Shown here in pieces: positions 54,299-62,995 of a stretch of DNA of 64,000 bases. Made by a program: the position numbers and the translations under genes. Numbering within the stretch: the stretch's first letter is position 1; every line of letters starts with the position of its first letter. Under the pieces are notes generated by a model, which worked only from the letters and a program-made list of their open reading frames with translations, searched no databases and was not told the DNA's origin. Source of the DNA: Kaistella sp. (GTDB taxonomy: Bacteria; Bacteroidota; Bacteroidia; Flavobacteriales; Weeksellaceae); contig JAIBEW010000017.1 in the NCBI GenBank assembly GCA_019459085.1, forward strand, positions 99,504-163,503, read 5' to 3'.

Positions 54299-57200
54299 TT
54301 ATATACTCATCCTTTCCAAAACCGCATTCACCTCATCCACATTCTGCACATTTTCTTTCCGCATCATGAGTTGGTTTCCGTCTGCAGTATGTTTTTCTTT
54401 CAGTGTTGCGTCCTTCGGATTTTTACTTAAATAGGCAATAATATGTCTGAATTTTTCGCTCTGGTAAAATTTATCCTGAGGATTTGAAGGAAAATATCCG
54501 AGGAAAACGCCGTTTTTCACCACAATTTTATCAAAGCCGATTTCCGCAGCGATCCATTTCAGTTCTACACTTTTAAGAAGATTCCGGGCTTCCGACGGCA
54601 GTTCGCCAAAACGGTCGGTGAGTTCATTTTCAAATTTCTGAAGGTCAGCCCTGTTCTGGATTTCCGCAAGTTTCTGGTATAGTGAAAGTCTTTCTTCAAT
54701 GCTTTGTACAAAGAAATCCGGCAACATGAGTTCTAGATCGGTGTCAATATTCACTTCCTTGGTCGATTTAAAGAGTTTTTTACGGTCTTCTTCATTATCA
54801 AAAAGTTCCTCAAACTCCTCATCGTTCTGAAGTTCCTCCAAAGCTTCCTGCATAATTTTCTGGTACGTATCAAAGCCCATTTCATTAATGAAACCGCTCT
54901 GTTCTCCACCCAGAAGATCTCCTGCTCCACGGATTTCAAGATCTTTCATCGCAATCTGGAATCCGCTTCCGAGATCCGAAAACTGTTCTATCGCTTCGAG
55001 TCTTTTTCTGGCATCTGAAGTCATCATGTCAAAAGGCGGCGTGATGAGGAAACAGAACGCTTTTCTGTTGCTTCGTCCCACCCGTCCGCGCATCTGGTGC
55101 AGGTCGGCCATCCCGAAACGCTGTGCATCGTTGATGAAAATGGTATTCGCATTCGGAACATCCACGCCGCTTTCGACGATCGTCGTTGAAACCAAAACGT
55201 CGTATTTCCCTTCCATAAAATCCAGCACATTCCGCTCGAGCTGTTTTCCTTCCATCTGTCCGTGACCGATCATCACTTTCGCGTCGGGAACGAGCCGCTG
55301 AATCAGTCCGGCAATATCTTTCAGATTTTCAATTCTGTTGTTGATGAAATATACCTGTCCGTCGCGCTGAATTTCGTAGGAAATCGCATCACGGATGATT
55401 TCTTCATCAAATCCTACAATACTTGTTTCAACAGGCTGCCGGTTTGGCGGCGGTGTTTTGATAACCGATAAATCCCGCGCGGCCATCAGCGAAAACTGTA
55501 AGGTTCTCGGAATGGGAGTTGCCGTTAAAGTAAGCGTATCGATATTGTTTTTTAAAGTTTTGAGTTTGTCTTTCACCGAAACGCCGAACTTATGTTCTTC
55601 ATCGATGATCAGAAGTCCTAGATCCTTGAATTTCACGCTGTTGCCGACGAGCTGATGCGTGCCGATCACAATATCGATTTTTCCTTCTTCAAGACCTTTA
55701 AGGGTTTCGCTTTTCTGTTTTGCGGTACGGAAACGGTTCATATAAGAAATATTCACCGGAAAATCTTTGAGTCTTTCTTTAAAACTTCGGTAATGCTGAA
55801 AAGCCAGAATGGTTGTCGGAACCAAAATAGCGACCTGTTTTCCGTCCGTTGCGGCTTTGAAGGCAGCTCTCACCGCGATTTCCGTTTTACCGAAACCTAC
55901 GTCCCCACAGATCAAACGGTCCATCACGGTGTCGTTTTCCATGTCTTTTTTCACATCCAGCGTTGCTTTTTCCTGGTCGGGAGTGTCTTCATAAATAAAA
56001 CTCGCCTCAAGTTCATTCTGAAGATAAGAATCGGGCGTAAAGGCGAAACCTTTCGCCGTTTTTCGCTGAGCATAAAGCCGGATGAGATCAAAAGCGATCT
56101 GCTTGACTTTTGCTTTTGTCTTTTGTTTCAGGGTTTTCCAAGCGGGTGACCCGAGTTTGCTTAAAACAATTTCCCGACCGTCGGGACCGTTGTATTTTGA
56201 TATTTTGTGAAGTGAATGAATGCTCACATAAAGCAGATCACCGTTTTTATAAATGAGTTTGAAACATTCCTGAACTTTTCCGTTGTTGTTCACTTTCACA
56301 AGACCCATGAATTTCCCGATCCCATGGTCGATATGCGTGATGAAATCGCCGACTTTCATCTGCATCAGGTCTTTCAGCGTGAGCTGTTCAGATTTTGCAA
56401 AATTATTTTTGGTCTTGAACCTTTGGTAACGGTCGAAAATCTGGTGATCGGTGTACACCGAAATCTTCTGGTCAAAATCCACAAAACCTTCGTGAAGTTC
56501 AGATTTAAAGGATTTAAACGGAATATCCTGCAGCGCCGAGTCGAAACGGCCCAACTCTTCGAAAATCGCAACCAGCCTTTCTTTCTGCTTCTCGGTGGAA
56601 AAGGAAATCCAGATGTCGAAATTTTCTTTCTGCTTCTCTTCGAAATCTTCAATTAAAAGTTCAAAATTCTTATGGAAAACAGGCTGCTGCTGATGGTTTA
56701 GCTGAACCGCGGCACTTCCGTGAAGATTCAGATTCTCCATCGTAAAATCCACCGATTTGAATTTCTGATAATCCGAGAGCAGCTGTTCACCGGTCATAAA
56801 AAGCTCTTCCGGCTTCCGGTGGTTGATTTCTTTACTCAGCAAATCAAATTTTTCCTCTGCTTTTGTATAAAAATCACTGACTTTCTTCAATCCCAGGAAT
56901 GTGTTTTTCGAAACCACGAAACTGTCTTTCGGAAGAAGGTCAAAAAGAGAAACTTTGGTGCCTGAAGCGGCGAAATTCATGTTGGAAACCAGTTGAAATT
57001 CATTTACTTTCCCGTTCGTCAGCTGCGTTTCGATGTTAAAGGTCTTGATGCTTTCAATCTCGTTGCCGAAAAAGGTAATGCGGTACGGCTCTTCATTCGA
57101 AAAGGAAAAAACATCCACAATCCCACCCCGAACAGAAAATTCTCCGGGCTCCGAAACAAAATCGGTAAAATTAAAATTGAACTGATGCAGCAGTTCGCCT

Positions 57201-57676
57201 GTAAAATCGAAATCCAGACTTTCGCCCACTTTAATCAGGTGCGAAATGGCGCTGAAGTCTTCTTTTTTCAGGACTTTTTCGGATAATGAAGAAAATCCGG
57301 CTACAATAACTTTCGGCTTTTTTCCGGCATTCAGTTTATTCAGGACTTCCGTTCTTAAAACGAGATTGGCATTCTGCGTTTTTTCAATCTGATAAGGTTC
57401 AAGATGCGTTGCAGGAAAAAAAAGCACATTCTCTTTCCCCAAAAGATCCTCCATTTCTGCCGTAACATATAGCGCTTCTTCTTTGTCTTCAATCAGAAAA
57501 AGAATATTTTTTTGACGGGTAAGGAAAAGCTCAGCGGTAAAAACCGAAGGCGATGATCCTGCAAATCCTTTAACCGAAATATGCTGATGGAGGTCTAAAT
57601 TTCTGAAAATCTCTTTCCCGAATTCATTTTTCATCATGTCGGGAAGAAAAGTTTCGTGTATGGTTTTTAACTGCAT
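54299..57676 (-). CDS. mfd: Transcription-repair coupling factor
   Basis: Mfd removes stalled RNA polymerase and recruits UvrA. The 1125-residue protein has the UvrB-like N-terminal part, the RNA-polymerase-binding CarD-like domain (MKVGDFITHIDHGIGKFMGL), Walker A in CGDVGFGKTEIAVRAA, the DEEH box LLIIDEEHKFGV, TATPIPRTLQFSLMAARDLS, and the TRCF domain with LYQKLAEIQNRADLQKF. The end is intact, but a second, diverged copy of the last 34 or so codons lies at 53390-53506. A -7 box TAAATTTG is at 57756-57763. Confidence 0.97.
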   Translation of the reverse strand: MQLKTIHETFLPDMMKNEFGKEIFRNLDLHQHISVKGFAGSSPSVFTAELFLTRQKNILFLIEDKEEALYVTAEMEDLLGKENVLFFPATHLEPYQIEKTQNANLVLRTEVLNKLNAGKKPKVIVAGFSSLSEKVLKKEDFSAISHLIKVGESLDFDFTGELLHQFNFNFTDFVSEPGEFSVRGGIVDVFSFSNEEPYRITFFGNEIESIKTFNIETQLTNGKVNEFQLVSNMNFAASGTKVSLFDLLPKDSFVVSKNTFLGLKKVSDFYTKAEEKFDLLSKEINHRKPEELFMTGEQLLSDYQKFKSVDFTMENLNLHGSAAVQLNHQQQPVFHKNFELLIEDFEEKQKENFDIWISFSTEKQKERLVAIFEELGRFDSALQDIPFKSFKSELHEGFVDFDQKISVYTDHQIFDRYQRFKTKNNFAKSEQLTLKDLMQMKVGDFITHIDHGIGKFMGLVKVNNNGKVQECFKLIYKNGDLLYVSIHSLHKISKYNGPDGREIVLSKLGSPAWKTLKQKTKAKVKQIAFDLIRLYAQRKTAKGFAFTPDSYLQNELEASFIYEDTPDQEKATLDVKKDMENDTVMDRLICGDVGFGKTEIAVRAAFKAATDGKQVAILVPTTILAFQHYRSFKERLKDFPVNISYMNRFRTAKQKSETLKGLEEGKIDIVIGTHQLVGNSVKFKDLGLLIIDEEHKFGVSVKDKLKTLKNNIDTLTLTATPIPRTLQFSLMAARDLSVIKTPPPNRQPVETSIVGFDEEIIRDAISYEIQRDGQVYFINNRIENLKDIAGLIQRLVPDAKVMIGHGQMEGKQLERNVLDFMEGKYDVLVSTTIVESGVDVPNANTIFINDAQRFGMADLHQMRGRVGRSNRKAFCFLITPPFDMMTSDARKRLEAIEQFSDLGSGFQIAMKDLEIRGAGDLLGGEQSGFINEMGFDTYQKIMQEALEELQNDEEFEELFDNEEDRKKLFKSTKEVNIDTDLELMLPDFFVQSIEERLSLYQKLAEIQNRADLQKFENELTDRFGELPSEARNLLKSVELKWIAAEIGFDKIVVKNGVFLGYFPSNPQDKFYQSEKFRHIIAYLSKNPKDATLKEKHTADGNQLMMRKENVQNVDEVNAVLERMSI

Positions 57677-57876
57677 TATTTAAAGTAATAGTTAATGTCC
57701 TAGAACATATAAACGACAAAAGCGATTTCGGAGCATCCCGGAATCGTTCAAAGCGCAAATTTAAGCATAATAAACGAGAAGTAATTTTCGGTGAAAACAG
57801 CATCCTAAGCCACATTTAAAAACCATCCGGAATTTTAATGGCATAATCTTTGGAAACCCTAGTCCAAATAAAATAA

Positions 57877-58269
57877 ATGAAAAACGTACTAAAGATCTTC
57901 GGAATGCTGCTGATTGTATTTTCAGTAATCTCCCTCAACTCATGCAGAAGTGATGACGACCCTGCCGACAATGATTTCTTTGCCGGAACTTACAGAGGTA
58001 GTCTTTCGTATAATGACGGTGCTACAACTGCAACCACAGATAACGGATCTGTTTTCGTTACAAAAATTGCCAGCGGAACCAAGTATAACTTTACATTCTC
58101 GAACGGAATCCCTGATTTAAACGGAATTGAATTCCAGCAGCAGGGCGACAATACCTTAGTAATGGTCGGTTCAACAGCCACTTCATACGTAAGAATTGAC
58201 AACACTCAGTTGAAAATATTTTACACCATGAACGGCAGAACCTGGATTGCAGACTGTATCAGAAATTAA
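57877..58269 (+). CDS. Small lipoprotein, unknown function
   Basis: This 130-residue protein has a lipobox (LNSC near residue 23), an acidic RSDDDPADND stretch that fits surface export of Bacteroidota lipoproteins, then a small beta-sandwich-like domain of about 95 residues (GTYRGSLSYND, YNFTFSNGIPDLNG, WIADCIRN). The pattern resembles lipocalin-like small domains, but I assign no family. It is 13 bp upstream of the Pro-rich protein gene and likely co-transcribed. Confidence 0.7.
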   Translation: MKNVLKIFGMLLIVFSVISLNSCRSDDDPADNDFFAGTYRGSLSYNDGATTATTDNGSVFVTKIASGTKYNFTFSNGIPDLNGIEFQQQGDNTLVMVGSTATSYVRIDNTQLKIFYTMNGRTWIADCIRN

Positions 58270-58282
58270 AATAACAAACAAT

Positions 58283-58549
58283 ATGAAAAATTTACTCACC
58301 GTTTGTATCGTAGTTTTAGGATTCGGACTCGCCTCTGCACAGCAGCGACCGCCAGCTCCGCCTAAACCGCCAACGCCTCATTTGAAACATCCGGGACACC
58401 CGACTCCGCCGAAACATCCGGGACATCCTGCAATAAAAAACGGAAAATTTGTAGCACCGGCACATCCAAAAGCCGGTCAGTTGCCGCCAAAACCGCGGAA
58501 ACCAAAATCGCCGAAGCAGGTATTCAACTCGATTTTCAAGAAAAAATAG
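58283..58549 (+). CDS. Secreted Pro/His/Lys-rich low-complexity protein
   Basis: The ATG at 58283 gives 88 residues with a signal peptide (MKNLLTVCIVVLGFGLASA). The mature part is mainly Pro, Lys, His and Gly, with HPGHPTPPKHPGHP-like repeats, PKPRKPKSPK and a basic tail NSIFKKK. The upstream in-frame ATG at 58247 lies in the preceding gene. It has no fold signature; histidine repeats could bind metal ions, which is inference. Confidence 0.65.
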   Translation: MKNLLTVCIVVLGFGLASAQQRPPAPPKPPTPHLKHPGHPTPPKHPGHPAIKNGKFVAPAHPKAGQLPPKPRKPKSPKQVFNSIFKKK

Positions 58550-58562
58550 CAAGACCTTATTT

Positions 58563-58590
58563 AAACCGATGACATTTCATCGGTTTTTTT
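58563..58590 (+). terminator. Terminator ahead of the GH3 gene
   Basis: AAACCGATGA/TCATCGGTTT stem with a 4 nt loop and a T run. It directly precedes the -7 box TATTTTTG (58593-58600) of the next gene. Confidence 0.85.
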
Positions 58591-58603
58591 TATATTTTTG
58601 AGA

Positions 58604-60103
58604 ATGGTAAATTTCATCAAGAAAAAAATCGCTTTGCTTTGGGCAAACCGGCATGTGCAGAGCGCCGAAACCTTTAAAACAAACGCGGTAGAAGATCAGA
58701 CTGAAGTACTGCTTTCGCTGGTGAAAGAAGCAGAAGATACAGTCTTCGGAAAAGAAAAGAAATTTGCAGACATCAGAACGGTTGAAGATTTTCAACAGAA
58801 TGTTCCTGTTGCCGATTATGAAGATATAAAACCGTTCATCGAAAAGATAAAAACCGGTGAAGAGAATATTCTATGGCCGGGAAAACCGGAATATTTCGCA
58901 AAAACTTCAGGCACCACTTCCGGTTCCAAATACATTCCCATTTCGAAAGAAGGAATGCCTTTTCAGATCGCAGCCGCACAAAGTGCACTTCTTCATTACA
59001 TCAGCCGAAAAAAAAACGCAGATTTTGTAAACGGAAAAATGATCTTCTTACAGGGCAGTCCGGAACTTGAAGAAGTCAACGGCATAAAAACGGGCCGCCT
59101 TTCCGGAATTGTTGCGCATCATATCCCAAAATATCTGCAGAAAAACCGTTTGCCCAGCCTGAAAACCAATTTAATTGAAGACTGGGAAACGAAGGTGGAT
59201 GAAATTGTAAAGGAGACCGAAAACGAAAACATGACTTTGATTTCAGGGATTCCGCCCTGGCTGATCATGTATTTCGAAAAACTTATTGAAAAGAACGGCA
59301 AAAAAATCACCGAGCTGTTCCCGAATCTTCAGCTTCTGATTACCGGCGGTGTGAATTATGAACCTTATCGTGAAAAAATGACTGAGCTTTTAGGCAAGGA
59401 AGTGGATACGATCCAGACGTTTCCCGCGAGTGAAGGATTTTTTGCTTTTCAGGATGATTTTGAAAATGAAGGGCTTCTGCTTTTAACCAACCACGGCATT
59501 TTTTATGAATTTATTCCTCTGGAAAATTATGGAAAACCCGATGCAAACCGTCTGACATTAAAGGATATTGAACTTCATAAAGATTATGCGGTGATTCTCA
59601 CGACCAATTCCGGACTTTGGGCGTATTCGATTGGGGATGTGGTGCGATTTATTTCAAAAAAACCTTACAGAATCGCGGTTTCAGGACGTACAAAACATTT
59701 TACCTCGGCATTCGGGGAACATGTGATCGCATTTGAAGTAGAGGAAGCCATGAAAGCGACGGTGGAAAAATATCCCGCACAAATCACTGAATTCCATCTC
59801 GCGCCTCAGGTAAATCCTGCGGAAAACCTGCCTTATCACGAATGGTTTATTGAATTTGAAAAAGAACCGGAAGACCTGGAAGCATTCCGAAAAAATCTGG
59901 ACGAAGAAATGAGAAAAAGAAACACTTACTATGAAGATCTGATTTCGGGAAATATTCTGCAGCCTTTAATCATCACACGACTGAAAAGAAACGCCTTTCA
60001 GGAGTATGCGAGATCGGAAGGTAAACTGGGCGGCCAGAACAAAATTCCACGCCTTGCCAACGACCGTAAAATTGGGGATTATCTGGAAAAATTTAAAATT
60101 TGA
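58604..60103 (+). CDS. GH3 family acyl-amido synthetase-like protein
   Basis: The ATG at 58604 starts MVNFIKKKIALLWANRH; the in-frame TTG at 58598 is part of the -7 box. The 499-residue protein has the adenylating motif AKTSGTTSGSKYIPIS (about residue 102), a second YEPYREKMTELLG region, TFPASEGFFAFQ, and AYSIGDVVRF, all typical of GH3 enzymes. Plant GH3 enzymes join amino acids to hormones; the bacterial role is unknown. The -7 box ends 3 nt before the ATG, so the mRNA may be leaderless. Confidence 0.93.
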   Translation: MVNFIKKKIALLWANRHVQSAETFKTNAVEDQTEVLLSLVKEAEDTVFGKEKKFADIRTVEDFQQNVPVADYEDIKPFIEKIKTGEENILWPGKPEYFAKTSGTTSGSKYIPISKEGMPFQIAAAQSALLHYISRKKNADFVNGKMIFLQGSPELEEVNGIKTGRLSGIVAHHIPKYLQKNRLPSLKTNLIEDWETKVDEIVKETENENMTLISGIPPWLIMYFEKLIEKNGKKITELFPNLQLLITGGVNYEPYREKMTELLGKEVDTIQTFPASEGFFAFQDDFENEGLLLLTNHGIFYEFIPLENYGKPDANRLTLKDIELHKDYAVILTTNSGLWAYSIGDVVRFISKKPYRIAVSGRTKHFTSAFGEHVIAFEVEEAMKATVEKYPAQITEFHLAPQVNPAENLPYHEWFIEFEKEPEDLEAFRKNLDEEMRKRNTYYEDLISGNILQPLIITRLKRNAFQEYARSEGKLGGQNKIPRLANDRKIGDYLEKFKI

Positions 60104-60170
60104 GAAAGAAATAGCCGGAAACGGCGACTTTCAAAAAAAATTTATACATTTGAGAATCTAAAAAATTGAC

Positions 60171-60539
60171 ATGAAATTATCTCAATCTCTTAAAGCTGGT
60201 TTTTTAACGGCATTATTTTTATTATCGTCCTGTGCGACAACAAAATATTCCGACGACCTGTATAAAAACGACTACACGAAACTGAAGACGGGCAGAACCT
60301 ACAGTTTTTCGCTGAAAGACAGTTCCAAAAAACAGAAAATGATTTTCATGAGTACGGATAGTGAAAACATCACTGGTTTTGTAAGCAGAAAAGACAGTAC
60401 ACAAGTTTCTTTGTCAAAAAGCAATGTGACTGCAGTTAGAGATCAGACAAAAGCTAGAGTTACAGCAGGAGCTGTTGTAATTGGTGCCGCTGCTGTTGGA
60501 GCACTGGTGTTGAGCTCAACACGTGCAACTTCCAACTAA
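60171..60539 (+). CDS. Small lipoprotein with C-terminal hydrophobic segment
   Basis: The 122-residue protein has a lipobox (LSSC at residues 18-21, then ATTKYSDD). The middle is polar with a KLKTGRTYSFSLKD pattern. Residues about 95-115 are Ala/Val/Gly-rich and could cross a membrane (AGAVVIGAAAVGALVL). The -7 box TACATTTG is at 60145-60152. Its last bases overlap the stop of the convergent transporter gene. Function unknown. Confidence 0.7.
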   Translation: MKLSQSLKAGFLTALFLLSSCATTKYSDDLYKNDYTKLKTGRTYSFSLKDSSKKQKMIFMSTDSENITGFVSRKDSTQVSLSKSNVTAVRDQTKARVTAGAVVIGAAAVGALVLSSTRATSN

Positions 60540-60874
60540 TGAGTTTGGGTGATTTTCAAACCCACAACCGACGCAATTAACGTACATACAAAAAACATCC
60601 GCCAGAAGGTGGCAGGTTCATTGAAGAAGATGATTCCTGATATCACTCCGGTTACCGCACCAATTCCCGTCCAAACCGCATATGCAGTTCCGATGGGAAT
60701 TGCATTTTCACCCGAAATGGATTTGTACATCAGAAACATCGAGAGAGCGAGACATATAAAAAACCCTGCCCACCAAAAAGCACTCTCTTTTCCGGAAGAT
60801 TCCTGTGCTTTCCCCAGACAGGTGGCAAAAGCGGCTTCAAACAAGCCGGCGATAAGTAACAAAATCCAGTTCAT
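60536..60874 (-). CDS. SMR family transporter, guanidinium-exporter (Gdx/SugE) type
   Basis: The 112-residue protein has four helices and the SMR signature: Glu13 in LLIAGLFEAAFATCLG and AIPIGTAYAVWTGIGAVTG. The exact GTAYAVWTGIGAV and the residues after Glu13 favour the Gdx/SugE subgroup, which exports guanidinium with protons, over EmrE-like multidrug pumps. Only 49 bp lie upstream before the divergent MFS gene, which is too short for a guanidine riboswitch. The stop codon overlaps that of the plus-strand lipoprotein gene. Confidence 0.88.
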   Translation of the reverse strand: MNWILLLIAGLFEAAFATCLGKAQESSGKESAFWWAGFFICLALSMFLMYKSISGENAIPIGTAYAVWTGIGAVTGVISGIIFFNEPATFWRMFFVCTLIASVVGLKITQTH

Positions 60875-60923
60875 TTTTCAAAAATAATAAAAAAATTGAG
60901 TTTATAATTCTATTTTTGCCGCC

Positions 60924-62159
60924 ATGATTTCTCCGGAGCCTTTACAAACACTAAAAAATGTTGAATTCAGAAATCTTCTTACCGGAAGATTTTTTATTGT
61001 TACCGCTTTCCGAATGCTGGCTACCCTTCTAGGTTGGTGGGTCTATCAGCTGACCAAAGATCCTTTTTCCATTGGTCTGATCGGACTTTCGGAAGTAATT
61101 CCTGCGGTTTCTACGGCACTGTACGCAGGACATGTTATTGATATGAAGGAGAAGAAAAAACTGCTTCTGATCTGCAACTACAGTTATGCTTTTTTGATTG
61201 CCCTTTTGCTCATTCCGGCTTTTTTCCATACACAGCTGCATTTTACCGGCCACCAGATCACCTATTATATTTATGCGGTGATATTCTGTACCGGAATTGC
61301 GCGGGCGTTTATCGGACCACTGGTTCCTTCGATGATTCCTAAAATCGTTCAAAAACATAATCTCGCAAATGCCATTACCCTGAATCAGGCGACATTTTTA
61401 ACCTCATCCGTTTTAGGACACGCTATTGGCGGATTTCTGATCGCTTTAATTACCATCAAATGGACTTTGGTCGTCATCATCATCCTGATTTTAATCGCTT
61501 CGATCTTTTTCTGGCAGCTCCGGAAGCAGCATTCTGAACATAATGAGGCCGAAGTAAATGTTTGGGAAAGCATCCGGGAAGGCGCAGCATACATTTACCG
61601 AACAAAGGAAATTCTAGGCGCTTTGTGCCTCGACATGTTTGCCGTACTTTTCGGTGGCGCAGTAGCCATGATTCCTGTATTCGCAAGTGATATCCTAAAA
61701 GTTGGCGCTGATGGTTTCGGCCTGCTGAATGCGGCGTCCGATATCGGTTCCATGTGCATCATCGTCACGCTCTCCTTTATTCCGCTGAGAAAAAACCAGG
61801 GGAAAATTCTGCTGGTTGCAGTGGCCGGTTTTGGGTTGTGCATCATTGGTTTTGGACTGTCCGAACTGTATTGGCTATCTTTTATTTTACTGGTCTTCAG
61901 CGGAATGCTCGACGGGATTTCAGTCGTTATCCGAGGAACGATTGTTCAATTGAAAACGCCGGATCATATCCGTGGACGTGTTTTAAGCGTAAATTCAATA
62001 TTTATTATGTCGAGCAACGAAATGGGTCAGTTTGAAAGTGGCGTGGCAGCAAAACTGTTTGGCGTAGTGAGATCTGTTGTTTTTGGCGGAACCATGACGG
62101 TTCTTATTGCTCTGTTGGTAGGAAGCACCCTTCCGAAGCTGAGAAAAATGGAATACTGA
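60924..62159 (+). CDS. Major facilitator superfamily transporter
   Basis: The 411-residue protein has about 12 helices. N-terminal FRNLLTGRFFIVTAFRMLATLLGWWVYQLT and the loop AGHVIDMKEKKKLL (motif A type) fit the MFS_3/EntS-like group, and VRGTIVQLKTPDHIRGRVLS is the second-half loop of the same group (shown as parts of the protein; the first motif spans residues 15-45). The substrate is unknown. The -7 box TATTTTTG (60911-60918) ends 5 nt before the ATG. Confidence 0.88.
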   Translation: MISPEPLQTLKNVEFRNLLTGRFFIVTAFRMLATLLGWWVYQLTKDPFSIGLIGLSEVIPAVSTALYAGHVIDMKEKKKLLLICNYSYAFLIALLLIPAFFHTQLHFTGHQITYYIYAVIFCTGIARAFIGPLVPSMIPKIVQKHNLANAITLNQATFLTSSVLGHAIGGFLIALITIKWTLVVIIILILIASIFFWQLRKQHSEHNEAEVNVWESIREGAAYIYRTKEILGALCLDMFAVLFGGAVAMIPVFASDILKVGADGFGLLNAASDIGSMCIIVTLSFIPLRKNQGKILLVAVAGFGLCIIGFGLSELYWLSFILLVFSGMLDGISVVIRGTIVQLKTPDHIRGRVLSVNSIFIMSSNEMGQFESGVAAKLFGVVRSVVFGGTMTVLIALLVGSTLPKLRKMEY

Positions 62160-62336
62160 TGGTGCCTTAGAAGAATATGAGAGTCAGTTCCGGATTAAAC
62201 AGCTGTTTAAAAAATACGGCGTAATTTCTTATACAAATGCCGTAAAAACCCGTCTACACCTCTGATAATAAACATTTTACTTAAAATTCTTTCCTATCAT
62301 ATTTTTATTATATTTGTTAGTAAATATAGTGACATT

Positions 62337-62984
62337 ATGAAAAAACTTATCCTTACTTTTATGGTAATTGCCTTTGGCTTTTATTCTTCTGCTCAGACAG
62401 TGCTTCAGACAGAAATCGATAAAAACATTTCGGCAATGATTAATGCACAAACTACTACAGATTTTGATATTATTTTTAATAATATTTCAAAACTGAGAGG
62501 AAACAACCGGGAAATTTACTACTATTCAGCTTTAGTATTAATGAAAAAAATACAGATGCTGCAAGCTGAAAATAAACTTTCTTTGGGTGAAAGAGAAAAT
62601 TATATTGCAGAAAAATACGCATTATCCAGTTATAATGTTGGAAGTACTGCTATTGAAACTGAAATACTTCTGGGTTTTATTCACTTGCAAAGATTACTTA
62701 TTAATCCTTCTAATTCCGCAACTGAAAAAGTAATAATCGACAGCTATATTGATAAAGCAAAAAAGCTGGATCAAAACCATCCTAGATTATTGCTGCTTCA
62801 GGGTGAAGTCGCTTATTTTTTACCGGAAAATCTGGGCGGAGACAAACAAAAAGCTGTAGAATTTTTTCAGGCTGCTGTAAAATCTTTTAAAGTCAACAAA
62901 AAACGGGCTTTAGGTTGGAACTGGGGACAGAGTGATGCTGAAAACTTCCTCAACAGACAATTAAATGCAATTACCTCTAACTAA
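62337..62984 (+). CDS. Secreted TPR-like helical protein
   Basis: The 215-residue protein has a signal peptide (MKKLILTFMVIAFGFYSSAQ). The body is helical; a region near residues 150-205 (DQNHPRLLLLQGEVAYFLPE, then GDKQKAVEFFQAAVKSF) looks like a TPR pair. The -7 box TATATTTG is at 62309-62316. It lies 11 bp upstream of the large secreted protein at 62996 and may serve it. Specific function unknown. Confidence 0.7.
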   Translation: MKKLILTFMVIAFGFYSSAQTVLQTEIDKNISAMINAQTTTDFDIIFNNISKLRGNNREIYYYSALVLMKKIQMLQAENKLSLGERENYIAEKYALSSYNVGSTAIETEILLGFIHLQRLLINPSNSATEKVIIDSYIDKAKKLDQNHPRLLLLQGEVAYFLPENLGGDKQKAVEFFQAAVKSFKVNKKRALGWNWGQSDAENFLNRQLNAITSN

Positions 62985-62995
62985 ATCTATTAGTC

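Noticed and set aside
53390..54395. Insertion sequence or integron at the NYN locus
   Set aside because: No transposase, integrase or terminal inverted repeats are present; only a direct repeat of the mfd tail is seen.
55655..56149. Plus-strand ORF of 164 codons inside mfd
   Set aside because: It is antisense to the mfd helicase core and shows no signal or domain.
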